A stretch of DNA of 64,000 nt from Chamaea fasciata (GCA_029207755.1 JARCOQ010000016.1:6248501-6312500); one strand, 5' to 3'. Positions 38,170-52,321 are shown, numbered from the stretch's first letter. A program made the numbers and translations. The notes: a model not told the origin generated them from the letters alone.

Positions 38170-38979
38170 CTGGGTGGCAGGAAAAAAAAAAAAACACAAA
38201 AAAACCAAAAGCACATTGAGTAACCAATCCAACCTCCAAGTCCACCCAGCCTGTACCACTCAGTGAAATAAAAAAAAGTTACAGCAGAAAATAAGGTGAT
38301 ATTTATGCAGTGACAAGGTTTTATTCCAACAGCTGAAGGCAGCCAAACCCTGTGTTGTTTCTCCTTGTCTTGCTACTCCATCTTTAAATAAAACCCTGAA
38401 ACAAGGCAAAGAAACAACAAACAACCAAAAAATAACCAAACCAGAAAAAACCGACAGGAACACCCCACTTAACAGAACTTGTTCCCGGGCTGATACTTCC
38501 ACAGTCAAATTTAACTCCAGAAATGAAATTTTATAGCTGTATTTAAAATCTCTTGATAGCAGGAGATTATAATGAACACCCAAACACACCCTTAAACTAC
38601 AGCAGGACATGCAGTGCCAGCCTGATTTATTGCTCATATGAGCCAGCAACATCCATGGCATCCAAAGGTGGAGTCATTAGCAAGTTTCATCAGCTTGTCC
38701 CAAGCAAGGGAACCCATATTCCATTCCTTTTTTCTCAAAGGAGAATTGTATTTACAGCAGTCTAAATAGTCAGTCAAGCCCTAAGATGGCAAATTAATAT
38801 TCTTTCAAAGTGAGAGGAAAACACTGATGTTTCATTTGTGATTTCAGAGAGACAATTTTCATATAAACTACAGGAAGCCTCACAACCATAAATGTAGTAA
38901 AACATGTGCTAATGCTGGCTGCCACGGCACTCTGCCCAGCTGAAACCCTATAGCAGTGCCTGCATAAAAAGCTATTTTA

Positions 38980-39100
38980 TATGGTAATATTTTTCCTTCA
39001 ATTAAATCTCAGGACCTAAAGTGATTTTGTAAACATTAATTAACCCTCAAGAGCAGCATGAGGTAGGTATTATTCCAATTTTATCATTTCATTTCCATTA
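38980..39100 (+). mobile_element. MIR-like SINE remnant
   Basis: The words 'gtaaacattaattaaccctc', 'gcatgaggtaggtattattc' and 'caattttat' follow the core of an ancient MIR-like tRNA-derived SINE (lowest-count line: ...attaa..aatcctcac...tgaggtaggta..attatccccattttacag). It is highly diverged; the ends are approximate. Confidence 0.55.
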
Positions 39101-39232
39101 AAGACGTGATAGAACTTTATGTGGGGTTTTTTTCCATGCAAACCAGAACAGAGACTGAGCAACTTCCTCCTGCATTGCTGGTAGGAGACCCCAGAAGATC
39201 CCACTCCCAAACACCTTTTATTGAAAATACTC

Positions 39233-39255
39233 TCTAGTCACATACTGTGACTAGA
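39233..39255. repeat. 10-bp inverted repeat, 3-base loop
   Basis: TCTAGTCACA (39233-39242) and TGTGACTAGA (39246-39255) are exact reverse complements around TAC. The hairpin lies immediately before the old CR1-like remnant. Confidence 0.85.
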
Positions 39256-39256
39256 C

Positions 39257-39450
39257 TCATCAGGCAGTGAACTGCTGAAACTCACTGCCCCAGAGCCTGG
39301 CAACAGACACAAAACAGCATCAAAAATGGGTTTGACAAATCCAAGGATAGCAGCTCCATAACTGGGCCATGCCAGGGCAGGACATGGGAGAATCTTCCAG
39401 CATCTCTGGTTGCTGGAAGAGCGCTGGAGAGCATGGACAGATTTGTGGGC
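39257..39450 (+). mobile_element. Old CR1-like LINE remnant
   Basis: The order of words 'gaaactcactgccccagagc', 'atgggtttgacaaatccaag', 'gctccataactgg' and 'gttgctggaagagc' follows the 3'-UTR of an older CR1 family that is common in turtles and birds. Divergence is high and the ends are blurred. Family assignment is from memory. Confidence 0.55.
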
Positions 39451-42400
39451 TTTCACAAAATAGCAGCTTCTGTCACTGTGGTCAAAGATGCTCTTCTGGC
39501 ATTTTCTTCCCAGAGGAAAAAACAAGAGGAGTGTGGTGATTCTTCATAACTACTCTGAGAAACCAGTTTGAGCAGGGCTGTGCATCTGGGTAGGAGAGGG
39601 TCACTGTTCTACAGTGTAAGTACCAGTTACAAAGAAAGGAGATGACCTGTGTATGTCCCAGGCCAAGAAGGGGTGGGAGGAACTCCCAGAGGTCTGCCCT
39701 GGTCCAAGAGCTCACCCCAGGGAGCTGGGAAGACTCAGGCATGGAAACCTGGGTACCCTTCCCAGCTGTTTGCACTCCCCACAGTCAGGGGTACCTGGTC
39801 TCCCAACCCTTGGCCATGCACTCAGCAGGTGATGCACGTTCTCCTACTGCCCAAGCCTCACTTCAGTGACCTCAGGAACACCTGGGAGGGCAGCACTGCC
39901 CTGCAGCCCCACAGCTACAGGAATTTGTGACCCCATTTCCATAGCCAGGCTAAGACAAACCACCCCTAAATGCCAATCGGGCAACTCAGACCAAACGAAG
40001 AAATAACCCCACCATCAGCCTTGATCAAGAGAAATTCAGGTGAGACCTGAAGAATACAAACAGCATCTTGGAGATGTCAAACAGAGGGAGAAGGAAGACA
40101 GCTGTAACACCAGCTCATTAGATGTATTTTCCCCAGCACACACTGGCATTTACAAACCTGCCTTTGCACTCAGCTCGTTACCTTCTCATGCTATTTGCAC
40201 TCCAGGACTCCTCCAGACAGGTCAGGGCACTCCTCGCTCTCGTGTTTGTCTTTCAAGGGAAGAGATTCAACTCCAAAGTGTGCAACAGGGCTTACTCTGG
40301 CTGGCAGGAGGACGCTCCAGTGTCAGCTGTGGATTCCAGTTCTCCCTGGGCAGCTGCCTCTGACCAGCTGGGAAGGGCTCTGGCCCCGTCTCCCTTGCCA
40401 AGGTCAGGCAGAGCTCATAGCTCCTCATCCTGGCTGCCAGCACCATTCCAGCTCCAGTGCAGGGATCACCACTGCTGCAGACACAGCAGCAGGATCCCTG
40501 TGTGAGGAAAGCCTTGCACACCTGGAGACTGCTGCTGCCTCCCTGCTAGGGCTGCTGTAACCCACACTGCACCAACCTGTTTATTCTGCAGGTTATTTAC
40601 CCTTCTCCACCATCTATCTGGCCTTTCTATAAAGCCCTGCCATGATGCTGCAGTGCTTTGGCTCTTACAGATCTTTCAGACCATTTTTCCTCTCTTTTCA
40701 TAATATGTCCCTCTTGAAAAATCTCGCTCTAAAACTCATCACCAGGGCTCAGCTTTATTTTCAGGGTTCACCAGCTCTCCTCAGCACATCAGTCTGAAGC
40801 TTCAGTGAGACAAGAGAATCTCTTAAAAGCCCAGAGAGCGACAAAGGCAGTGGCAGAATCCATCTCATTTAACATTTCTGGGAGATCACTAACATATTTG
40901 CTATGCTACTCACATTTTTGGGCTAGGGGCAGTAGCTTTCTCTTTCTTCTACACAGCACACATCAAACCAGTACATTTCTCCCTACAGCTAAAATATTAG
41001 TGCAGCTGGTTTATATTATAGCAATGCCTAAAAGAAACCAAGTGAGACAGGGATCCCAGCATGCCCAGTCCCGTACAAACCCCACAGGAAACTACCAATT
41101 AAAGCCCAAAAAGCAAACAACAAAGCCTGAAGATGCAGCATGTGAGGGGAGTGCAGGTATAGAAAGATACAGTCTCTGGTTCCAGGTGCCTCGGCAGCAT
41201 GGCAGAAAAGAAAACACAGAAAAAGAAAACACATCTTCAGAGCTGCTCCTCATCACCACCAGACCATGCTGCCACCTCACAGTCGTACCAAGCAGAGCAT
41301 TATTTAAGTCTCCGGGAAATTCACTGGCACTCTCTGGAGTTTGAAATAAATGCAGGAAGCTTCCCATGGAAACGGTGCAGACCAGAGGCAGTGTCTGATG
41401 AAAGGGATGGGTCTGAGGTGTAGGTAATATAGAAAGTCAAAACAGCATCACAGTTTGGGACGTTTGGAGTGTTCTTCCCAAATTTCTGAAGGCTGGGGGT
41501 GACTTTGTGTTGTGAAAATGAGCGGGGTAGGGTTGGCTCCATGAAGACCCATGGCGAGAAAACTGCTCCATATTTTTCTGTCCCAAATAAGATACAGAAA
41601 AGCAGCATTAAAATCTCACTAGCATTTGATAGACATGAAACCCTAATGCTGGTAGGAAACCAGGGACTGAAGAAAGCAAACAACATCCTCCTGAAATCCC
41701 TTTCGTTCTGGAAAATGTAAATTGCTGTTTTTCTCTGTCAACTGCACTTCCACCTACAATAAATTAGTCTTACTGATCATAATTTTGTTCTTTCAGTTGT
41801 GCAGCAGAAGCCTGGAGAATTGTTTCAGGCACTGGGAGAGAAGACCTAAAACAGATTTTCCCATTTAGAAAATCATTTTTAATCTTGAGTGACTGAAGAG
41901 GAAAACCAAACAGTGGCATTTGAGAGGCAGGCACAGAAGAGACAGCCATGTTCCTTGAACAGGAGCTGGGACTCCCCAAACAGCTGCCCAGGCACAGCTC
42001 CAGATGCTGCTTCTGTGCTGAGCAAACACATGCACGGAGGCATTGCTTAGCAGAGTTAAAAAGCATCTTGTAACAAACGGTAATGTATCCCTGGTTTCTC
42101 AAAGAAGCGTGAAAATCGTGCTGCAGGTTTGGAAACTTCGCCTGAACATGAGGTTTGACCGAATCCACTTCAGCTCATGGTGCCTTTACATGGAAATGTG
42201 GGACATTTGGGTGATGCAATCGATGTATGACCTACAGAGCTCTGTTGGAAAGCCATCCCACCCCTGGCTCGTTCAGCAGTAACTTGGTAGCTTGTTTTGC
42301 TCATCAGCACATCATGCCCAGTGTCTCAGAGAGCAACAATAACACATTACTGCCAGTTTCTCAGCAGCATCCCCTCTTTAGCCTGTTTTCCCCAATACCT

Positions 42401-42670
42401 TAAAAACCAGAAATTCTAGAGATTCTGAAGAGTAAATGACTTGGACTAGAGAGAACTGCTGGCGTTCATTGATTCTTCTCTTCAGGGATAACATTGAACA
42501 AGTAATTCAGATTTGTCAGAAAAATGTACACAGAGCTTCAATTTAGGAGGAAGCAATAAATACCTTGATTGATTGCAACCAAACCTGGTTGGCACTTAAA
42601 AAAGTGAATTACTCATTCCTGGAAAGCAAGATGTTAAGTAGTTGATTTGGTGCTTAAGGCAGCAAGACCG

Positions 42671-42686
42671 TTTTTTTTTTTTTTTT
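42671..42686 (+). repeat. Poly-T run (16)
   Basis: An uninterrupted run of 16 T bases. Confidence 0.95.
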
Positions 42687-45600
42687 GGCTCTCAGAAGGG
42701 CACTGGACATTTTATAGAGATGATTTGTTGATTTCACGTGTTAATATGCTCCACAATTTGTGAAATAATGTTATTTTGACGCATTATCCTCAGCCTTACA
42801 GACATATGCCCCAGGGTATCCACAAGGAAAACTCTCTCATGAACCACCCCACTGCTGCTGTCCCAACTGTGGAGTCACGATGTGTGACAAACACTGCAGA
42901 TGTCACACACAAATATTGGCTTAATGCAGTATGCTCCAAGCACACTCTGGCAGAACTATTTAGTAAGACTCTGGCTATCAATAAACTTTCTGACAAAAGA
43001 CTATGGAAAAAAGAATTTGCAACAGGGCCAATTTGTCATCTAGAACCAAGGTACAAGCTAAAGTCAGATGCTGCTGCCTCCCCTCTCACTTCCATCTTCC
43101 AGCTTGAAGAAAAACCACCCCAGGGAGATAATTGTGCTGATGCTACGTGCCATTTTTTAAAACTATATTATTGTCAAACAGTCAGCATGTTGGTCTACGT
43201 GTTGAAATTACAGCTCAAAAACTTCCTAAGTAATCTGCCCATTAGGGAAGAATCAGTCAAGTGCCAAAGCAATGAATGAAGACAGGACTGCTTTAATCTC
43301 AGAAAAACAGAAACTTTTCCTTTAGAAGAGGAGCTGTTTAGAAGAACAATGAAAGCTGCCAGTGACAGCACCTTGAAGAGGGATGAACTTATTTTGGCAT
43401 CTCTCCTCCTGGTTGTTTGAAAACTGCACAGTCCCAATTCAGCGATGTCTTTCTCCAGGAGCTATAAAAGCTTTTCTCTCTACTCCACTCACTTTCACAG
43501 ATGCACAGGTAAGAATAAAGTACTTAAAACCATGTGGACCACTTTACATTTAATGAAACATTCAGTGCTTAACAACTCCATTTAAGGTCTATTCATCTGC
43601 TGCTGGTATTTCTGATCAGAAGGTAGAGCTGGTAGCAAAGGGAATAGTCTCCGTTGGTGTGAATATGTTTATCTAACATCACTAATGAAATTAAAGAAGT
43701 CCACACATCCCAAAAAAAGGCAACGACTGTCAGGATACAATGTCAGCAGGCACTGTGAAGGATTTTCAGCTGACTTCACGTCCTCACAGGCTCCTTATGT
43801 TTAATGCTTTGGCAAGCAAAATCATCAAAACCCATGGATGGGGGTGACATGCACTTAAGTACCTCATCTTTTCAGTCTTGGCATCTATCAGCCTTAAAAG
43901 ATTGTGATTTCTGAGCAGCACAATAAATTCTGGTGGAGCATATGGACAGCTGAGCTTAATCGCTGCTGGCTGGCAACACAACAGCTTGTGCTTGGTCCTG
44001 CTGAGAAAAGGCTGGCGCTTGGAAGCTCTTCAAGGAAAGGACCATTTCCTCCTCACAAGGCTCCCATGCACGGTGAGAGTCACCCAAACACTGCTGCCTC
44101 CTGAGCTGAGGAATTTCTTCCTGTGCTGAACTTCTTTAGAGAGAAATCTCCGAGGTTTCCGGACTGGGACGCGCTATTCGGTACTGGAGAACTTAAATAG
44201 AAATGATTTAAGGAGCTTAGTAGATTATATCAGCTTTAAATGGGTCAGGAGTTACCTTGGAAGAATAGTCGGAATAAAACTGCATCTAGCTGTAGGAGAC
44301 AGATGGGAAAGTTTCTTATGTACAGATACAAAACATAAAGCATCAGTTGGGGGGGTGGTGGAAGAGACATGTTTGAAAAGCATCCAACTGGCCAGGGAAT
44401 GCTCTTCCTTCCATTTACTACCTCTTGCAGGCAAAAGAGTAGCTTAAATTGTAAACACTAACACACAGCAGGTAATTGGGTATATGCAGGTTGTCAGTGT
44501 CCAAAACTGAACTTTTGAACTCTTGAGCAGGGGATGGTACTTCACTGCTAGCACAGCCTGGTGGTGTGCTTTGGTAAATCCTGGACTAAAACAGAGGTGG
44601 CACATCTTGAATCCTCCCAAGATAGGACCAAATGTGACAAAATGTTACTCAAGGTTTCTGGCTGGTCTTTCACTGTGTCAGGCTCCAGCTACTGAATTCT
44701 TACAAAGTCCAGGTTTCTGATGCTAGAAGAGCTGACACTGCTTTTGTGGACCAGGAGGTTTATTCTTGGGATTCAGTTCCTCCTCCTGACCACAGATCCT
44801 TCAAGCACGCCTTTCCCAAGGCTTGGGGTTTCTGGAATGATGTCTGGCCTCATTGCAAACATGTGGTATTTGTGGGTAAACACAGCCACACAGGCTTTGC
44901 ACACAAAGCTAATGAATACCCTGTTGCTTCCCCTGAGTTATGAAAGCAGACAAGTCACATATCATTAGAAGTTGTCTTTGAACATGTTTATCTTCAGCTT
45001 ACAGTTAATGGCTCAGCATTTATGTCAAGAATTGTCTGCTGTTAGTCCTGCATCAATACCCATCGGAAATTTCACTCAAAGATGAGAACAAAAAAACAGC
45101 AGGAAGGCAAAATTGGAATTTATCACCTGAAAGGCATATGGAAGGTCCCCAACAGCTACAGTTCTTGCTGTAATAGCTTATTAACTAGAGTATGCCTGGC
45201 TATTCAGGTGAGCAGCTTCTCCTGATCTACCTAAATTTTATTTTAACTTTTAACAGCTTAAAAAAAAAAAAATTGGTTACTCAACTCTCTCATACAAAAG
45301 GCTATTGGAGGCATTTCTGTACCCAGTACTAGGCAGCCTCAGAAAGCTTAATCCTACCTCAGGAAATGCCATTTTAATGGAAATTCTGTTTCTTGGTTTT
45401 GTTCTTTGTTTCTTTGCTCAGGCTTGTTAAAGTGATTAGAGTAATACCCAAAGTAAACTGCATCCCAAAGAATTCCCTCTGTACCCAGTGCACAAAGCAC
45501 AGCACGCTCGCCCGCCCCAGCTCCCTCTGTCACACAAGATAACCACACCAAGGGATCTTTAAAGCCTCTGGAACAGGAGCTGTATGTAACAAAAATGGAT

Positions 45601-48249
45601 TGCAAAGATGAGACAAAGCAAACTAACAAATAAGCAACCGCCACCACCTGCTCCTTGTAGCTTTGCCAGTATGTGCATGCTTCACATCAGAAACAGTTGT
45701 GGGGGGAAAAGGAAAACAGAAGGTGCTGGATGTTGGGAAAAGGCTCATTTTTTCCCATCAGGTCTCATGACACTTCCCTACCCTTTTTCTCTCTCCAACA
45801 CTTTTTTCGTGCGCATCTGCACACATACAACACTGAAACCTGGCAGCAGAAATTCACTTGGGCAACCTTTCCATCGTTATCTTAGCCAGTTCTTAGTACA
45901 ACACCTGCTACTTCTTCCACAGAACAGGAAGATCTTTCTCCTTGCCCAAGTGATGTGACCCCTTGTTCATACACCTTGATCCAGGCAACCTTTCCCCTCT
46001 GGCCTCCTGAACACCCATGTCAGTCATTTCCAGACCAGTGAAGACACTCTGTGCTAGCCTGAATTATGTCTCTTCATCCCCAGAAACTCCTCCACCAGCA
46101 CAACACATTCCACATCCTTGCTCTCAGGAGCAATGAGCAATCCCACATCACCTTCCCCACTCCAACAGCAATGCCACCTGGAACAGCTGCCCCTCCCACC
46201 AAGGTTTCTACAGGGGTTTTTCTCTTTCTTCCTGAGCGGATCTTCCACACTATCCATACTCATTGATATTCCTCCCTATGGCCTCTTTCACCAGCAGCAT
46301 CTACAGCAAATTAGCAATGAGACAGGGAGGTGGCTGGAGTTAGGCCGTATCACAGACAAAAAAGCTCTAATCACCCTAATCACACTGCTCTAACACCAGA
46401 CCATATCTTTGGGTACAACATGTAACACATTTTTTGGACGCTGCTACAATGGGAGTAATAAAATAAAATGTTTTAGCAGTGGTGTGGAAGCCCTTCAGGT
46501 ACAGTTTTAAAAGGAGATCTGTTTTCTATATCTCTTTCAAACGTGTTGTTCCCTGGAGGATGCAAGACTGTAATTTGCATTGAGTGAGGCATTCAGATGA
46601 GGTCTGGGATGCAAACAAACGTGACAAGAAGGTTAAGAGTCAGGACACAGAGACATGGAATGGCATGAAGCTGGGATAATCTAAAAGAAAAAATGCATCC
46701 AAATGTTCACTGTCCTTTTCAATTGCTGCTCTTCCTTTTATTGCAATGGAAGAAAATCATAGTCTGCTCTAGGATGGTTTGTTACCACCTAGAGACTTGA
46801 ATTTCAGGGTTTCTACACTAGTTTTTTCAAGTCAAGGATTCCTGTCTTTCCTGAGAACAAAGTCGGTAAAAAGTTGCTATTATTTACAGTCTAGCAGCAT
46901 GCAGAGGAGACCTGTGCTGGTTCAAAAACCTCTGATAAAGACACTGAAAATAAAAAGCACATAGGTTCTGAAAACAGCCCCAAAGAGCTTATAGTATGAG
47001 TTATAAAAATTCCTTTTCAGAGATAAGTCTTAACTTTTTACGGTGAGAAATGCTGGCTCTCACAGATCTGAATTTCAAAAAAACATTCTATCAACTTTCC
47101 CATACAAATGAAGTAACTTTGGTTGAGAATATTGTGGAGAGGTGTCAGAACAAATCTAGCTTTTCAAGAGAAGTACACACAGTTGGCCAAAAAGTTTAAC
47201 TATTTCTTTGCTGCTCTCCTTTTTATTTTGCAACATACGCATACAGTTACAGTTCAGTAGACCAGAAAGACAGGAGACACTTGAAGTGAGGTTCTTTTTG
47301 TAGTATTCACTCCAATCCAGATATTCAGCCACACAAAGCTTCCTTCCTCACAATGCTCTACAAATCTTGCTTTAATGCCTCCATAGTTCTGTGTTTCCTG
47401 GTAAAGCTCTACTTTGGAATGAATTCAGATGGGACTTCAAGGAGAGATCCCACAGGAGAGAAGCAAACAAACTGGCTGTGCTAGACCAGGACCCTCAGTA
47501 TCCAGACAGGAAGGGAAGAGTCAGAACAAAGTATGGCAGCAGAGGTCCCACTTTCAAGACTTCATAAAGCAAAGTGAAACTGCAATGTAATAGGATTTTC
47601 CAGTTAATGGATCTCATTAGCAAAAAGCAAAACCTCTACGGGTATTTTTTTTAGATACTATCTGGCATAAAAAGAAAGATGCATAATTAAAAATTATGTA
47701 AAAGCCTTCATGGAAGCATCAAAGTTCATCTGAGCATATAAAAGCCTGAAAAATAAGTGACAAGAAGTGCTGTCAATCACACTGTGTATTTGTACAGCAA
47801 ACACATGGCACAGGCTGAATGCTGAGGTCAACCACAACAGCAATGCTGAATCTCCTAAAGGCTTTAAGTGCACCAGGACATTTTGATCCTATAATTTAAT
47901 GCATATAAAAGTACTATTGTATGTCCTTACACGTCAAATTCCAACCTGGTGGGGTACAAAGCAATTCTGAGTAAATGAATGAGCACCCTCAGCCTTGGCT
48001 GCCCCCCTGAGCTAACCCACCACCATTACCAGATTCCTGCCTCAAGCTGGAAGCATTTCCACTCCAAGAGCAAGTCAAGTTCCCTTTCCCATCACACAGA
48101 AACTGTGACAGACTCAAGTGGTTTTGGAGGACTCATTTCTGACAGTCTCCTCGAGCAGCTGGGCAGTGTGTGAGTGGGATTTACAGCAAATGTGTTGCAG
48201 GTTAAACAAGTTCCAGTGCAGCCCCTCCCTGCGAGGGGTTATCGCCTCC

Positions 48250-48280
48250 CACGTGCCGTCTGCTGTGGACAAGCAGACGG
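48250..48280. repeat. E-box adjoining a GC-rich 9-bp hairpin
   Basis: CACGTG (48250-48255) directly abuts an inverted repeat: CCGTCTGCT (48256-48264), a 7-base loop, then AGCAGACGG (48272-48280). The stem is perfect and GC-rich in a locally CpG-enriched patch of an otherwise AT-leaning intron. Confidence 0.75.
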
Positions 48281-51200
48281 GAAAAAGGTGGAAAACAAAA
48301 CACGTCCCTGCACCACGCCGAGGGCAAGAGCAGCCACAGCACAACTGCCAAGTTTTATTCCTTTGGTCACAGTCACTTCACAGTGATGTGGTGGTTGTCC
48401 TGCCCCTGAGGAGAGCTCATCCTCACCAATACCACCTCAATGTCCAACCAGGTACAGGTGGAAATTCCTTCAGTAATGGATAACTGGGTACAAGGAAAAG
48501 TGAGAAAGCTTCCAGCATCTCAGAAAGGCATGTATCCATGTACATACCATCCTTTTACCCATGCAGTCACCTACATTATTGACCATGAGGAGTCACTGCA
48601 GGTTCCCTCAGTTGGGTTGAGCAGGCAGAACCCTCTTCTGTTTGCTCTGCTCTTTCTCAAGTAAGAGACCCGAGTGTCTGAAACATCCAAATATCGATTC
48701 AAATGGTACATTCTCTTCTATCCCTCAAGGCAAATAGATAAATGTTTGGTTTTCCCTCCCTTTTCACCATTTGATCAGGTTAATTCTTTTTTAAATTTAA
48801 GCGAGTTGTAGGATCCCTGATGAAAAGAGTTCTTTTCCCCTTCTCCAGGAGCATGAAAAAGGTCTCCTCCATCTCCTTCCTTCTCCCCACCTTGTGATGG
48901 ATGATTACCTTTTTCCCTCAGGTTTCCTCACTCAGCTCCTTGGAGAGCTCAACTCTGCTCTCTTGGTCCCTATGAAGAAGGGCATCACTTTGTCTCCTTT
49001 TATTCCTTGAATATTAAAAGTTTCTACAGACTTGGGATTAACAAACATTAGAGATGTCCCAGGCAGTGAGAACAGGGCTGTCATGGAAGAGGTTGCTGTG
49101 CATACAAAGAAACCCTGAACTAGAAGAGTCAGCAATGCAAGGAGAATTAAAAAGCACAGTTAAATAACCCTAAATCCTCATGCATATTTATAAACTACAT
49201 CACATCAAAACTAAATCAATACCCTCACTAGTTACATATGGCCTGAGAAAGCAAGAGCTGGTAACTTGGTTTTGCTTTACCCATTGTACTGCTGAGGCCC
49301 AGAAAGTCTCCACACAGGACTAAATTCCTAGGCTGGGAAGGGGGAATTTCAAGCTGTAACATCACAGGGTAGGATGAAGCAGTGAGGAGAGAAGGAGCAG
49401 CCACCCACAGATGGCACAAGGAATTCACCTGAGCCTTGGCAATGGAGCAGAATTTCAGTTTAAACCCTTCTGTTCCTATGACAAAGAGAAAAACACCTCT
49501 GGCAAGAGAACAGGTTTCACCATTTCAGCTGCATCTCTGTAGGTGACATAAACTACATCCCCCAAGATTTCATACCCCACGTGCTGGGTCAGACTGTTCA
49601 CATAGGGACTTTCATCAGCACAGCCATCTGCTTAAACATCCCTTCTTGGCTTTCCCTGGGGGAAAATACTTCTTGGTTGCCTGCAAAGCTTCAATTACTA
49701 TTCATGTCTTTTCCAGTAAATGCAGTTTGAACCAAAGATATGGGAAAACGGTTTAAAAAGTCACACTGGGATCACCAACCCATTAGCAAAATGTCTCTGT
49801 CAAACATGCTAAACCTGACTTACATCACTTCATCCCCAATAACACATTTTCCTTATTCAGGCTTAGACTGCTGCGACGTTGAGCCAAACCCAAATTGAAG
49901 CTACCTTGAAATATATTTGGTAGACACAAAACTGTCCAAACAACAGTGCATGACTTAATGGCCTGACATACAGCTGTCCTGCCTCCAGTTTGATTTTATT
50001 TCACCAGTTTTACGTCACTGTGCTAATGGACTGGAGAGCAACCAGCACATTTTGCACAGTGATGCGAAGGGGCAAGGATTTTAAATTTTACTGCCAGGTT
50101 TTTCCAGAATTATGACTGCCAAGTCAATCTCTAAACCATTAAGACGCTACAAAATCTCCTTCAAAACACAATACTTCCTGCTGTATAAAACTCAGGCTTT
50201 GGTTTTTATCATCACTTTCCTCATTGCCAACATACATCGCAGCGTTTTTATGAAAGAAAATGATGGATGAGGGGAAATTCTACTTTTCTGGTGTTTCTCA
50301 GTGAGAACCCAGTTCTCCAGCCTTCGTGTAACAATCCAGGGAGGAGAGGACAGCTCAGCCTTGCACTACAGCCACCACAACATGCTCCTGCACTGCGGTA
50401 GTTACTTCTTTCCCATTAAGTTTTAATTAGACAACACATGCATAACTTGGAAACACAGCCTGGCTGCAGTTGAGAAGGGATCTTTTCAACTTCATTTGAG
50501 CAAACCTGAAAGAGAGCCTTCTCTAACCACAGATTTTCAGATGGCATCTTTAAGCACACAATCAACCCTGAATTTCAGGGGTCAGACCACATTTGCTATG
50601 GAGAATGCAATTTTCCTTCATTGTAGGAACTACCTGGTCCTTTTTCCATGTTTCAGTTACTGTTTTGTTTTTAATACAATTTTAATGCTTTAAAATTACT
50701 GCTACTTCAGCAACACTCTTTGGCAGTACACAGTATTTATTGAGTTATTTTCACGAGTAGAACCCCAAAATTGTGTTTGGTAGGGAATATACTGACAGAA
50801 ACCGGGGGTTTTCTGCCTGAAAATGAGTAGTAGACTTGGAATTCATCTGACTGAACATGCAAAAAGTGGCCTCAAGAACAACGATAAACATCTCAGTTGC
50901 ATAAATTTAGACATTTTTATCCTCCAGCAGGTCAACAGCAGAGGAAAAAAAGATCAAGAGGCGTGTTAAGGGAAAAGCACATTTGATGTTAGTGATTTCA
51001 GAAAAAAATATTATTTTCTGTAATCACTGTGAAAGGAGTACAAATCTCTGCCATCATCTTGCTTAACAGAGCTCAACAATGCTTACATTTCACTTGAGAG
51101 GAAATATCCGTTTTCATTATTTCAGCCCACTCAATCACTCCTCCTCCAACTTCAAACCTTGACTCGGATGTATTCACTTACTGGAGTTTGCAAATTGCTA

Positions 51201-52321
51201 ATCACCCATTGGCAGTATTGATCTGCACGTTTTACTGCAGTCAGAATGAGACAGCACTGGCTGGTGAATAGACTGTGAAGACTGAAAAATGAGATTAACC
51301 AGCTCGCTTCATACAGATCGAGTTATCTGCTGCCTTGTTCGCTTTTCATGAAGCTTCCAGAATGCAGCAAACTGAATCTCCTTAACTCACAAGACAGGGC
51401 TGATACATAACTCCATTAGGAGAAAAGATCAGAAAAAGCAAGTAACACAATTTCATGGAAAACAGGTCTTGTCAAACAGACTTGAAGAGATTTCAAGTCT
51501 AGTTAACTGAGATAACTGTGTTGACACAACAGAATAGGAATTCTGTAATATATTTGCCTCGGTATCAAAATCGCATTTTCTTTTAAAAGCAGCATGATGC
51601 AAACTCAGACTGTGGCAGTTTTTAAATGGCCCAAAAGCTGATGAACTAATAGTGACATTTCCCTGTTACTTTCCCAACAAGAATTGCTTCTTTGGCCGAC
51701 TGTATGCAGCGCACATTCTCTAAGATACATAAGGAAATAATAAAACCTTTACTAAAATATGCAGATAACACAAAGGCAGAATTGTAGCAAACTATAAAGC
51801 CCACAAAGATAGTTCAGAAATCTGATTGTGCCAGGCACAATCATTCCCTATGAATTCAAATGCACCGTGAGAGATCCCAGAGAGCAGAATACAACACAGC
51901 AGGTACTTTGTGGAAGACAGTGCCTGTGAGGAGGCCACAGTTAATAACTAAGGGTTACCTCTAATTTAATGCTGTGGGGAGGAAAAAAACCCAAGGAACA
52001 GCCAGGATCTTTATGTATCATTGAGTAGGAAGGACTAAAGAAACAATACTGTCCCTGAAGGCAGCACTGATGAGACCCCTACAGTGATAACATACCCAGG
52101 TGAGGTGCGCAGGCGTGAGGGCGTTCTTGAAAACTAAGGGAAGTGGTGAGAAGATTTCCATGAATGATTCATGGTCTGAAAAAAACACATCTTCCACTGA
52201 GAAATTAATGGAAATCAAACTATTTCATTTGCTGTGGAGAAGGCAGAAGCTGGGTTTTCAGTGGAAATCTGACACTTAAATGGTTCTTTAATGTAGAAAA
52301 CAAAAGCACGGAGAGAACCCG

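Noticed and set aside
37700..38223. 173-codon plus-strand frame opposite the 38-kb exon
   Set aside because: It is a shadow of the MAD1L1 exon, whose codon pattern suppresses antisense stops.
40805..41344. 179-codon plus-strand frame
   Set aside because: No recognised family; its length is within chance expectation for six frames over 64 kb.
44256..44289. Possible 34-base exon on the minus strand with a good acceptor and a GTAACT donor
   Set aside because: It has no MAD1-like translation, contains a stop in one frame and is very short. Splice-like flanks of this quality occur by chance in 64 kb.
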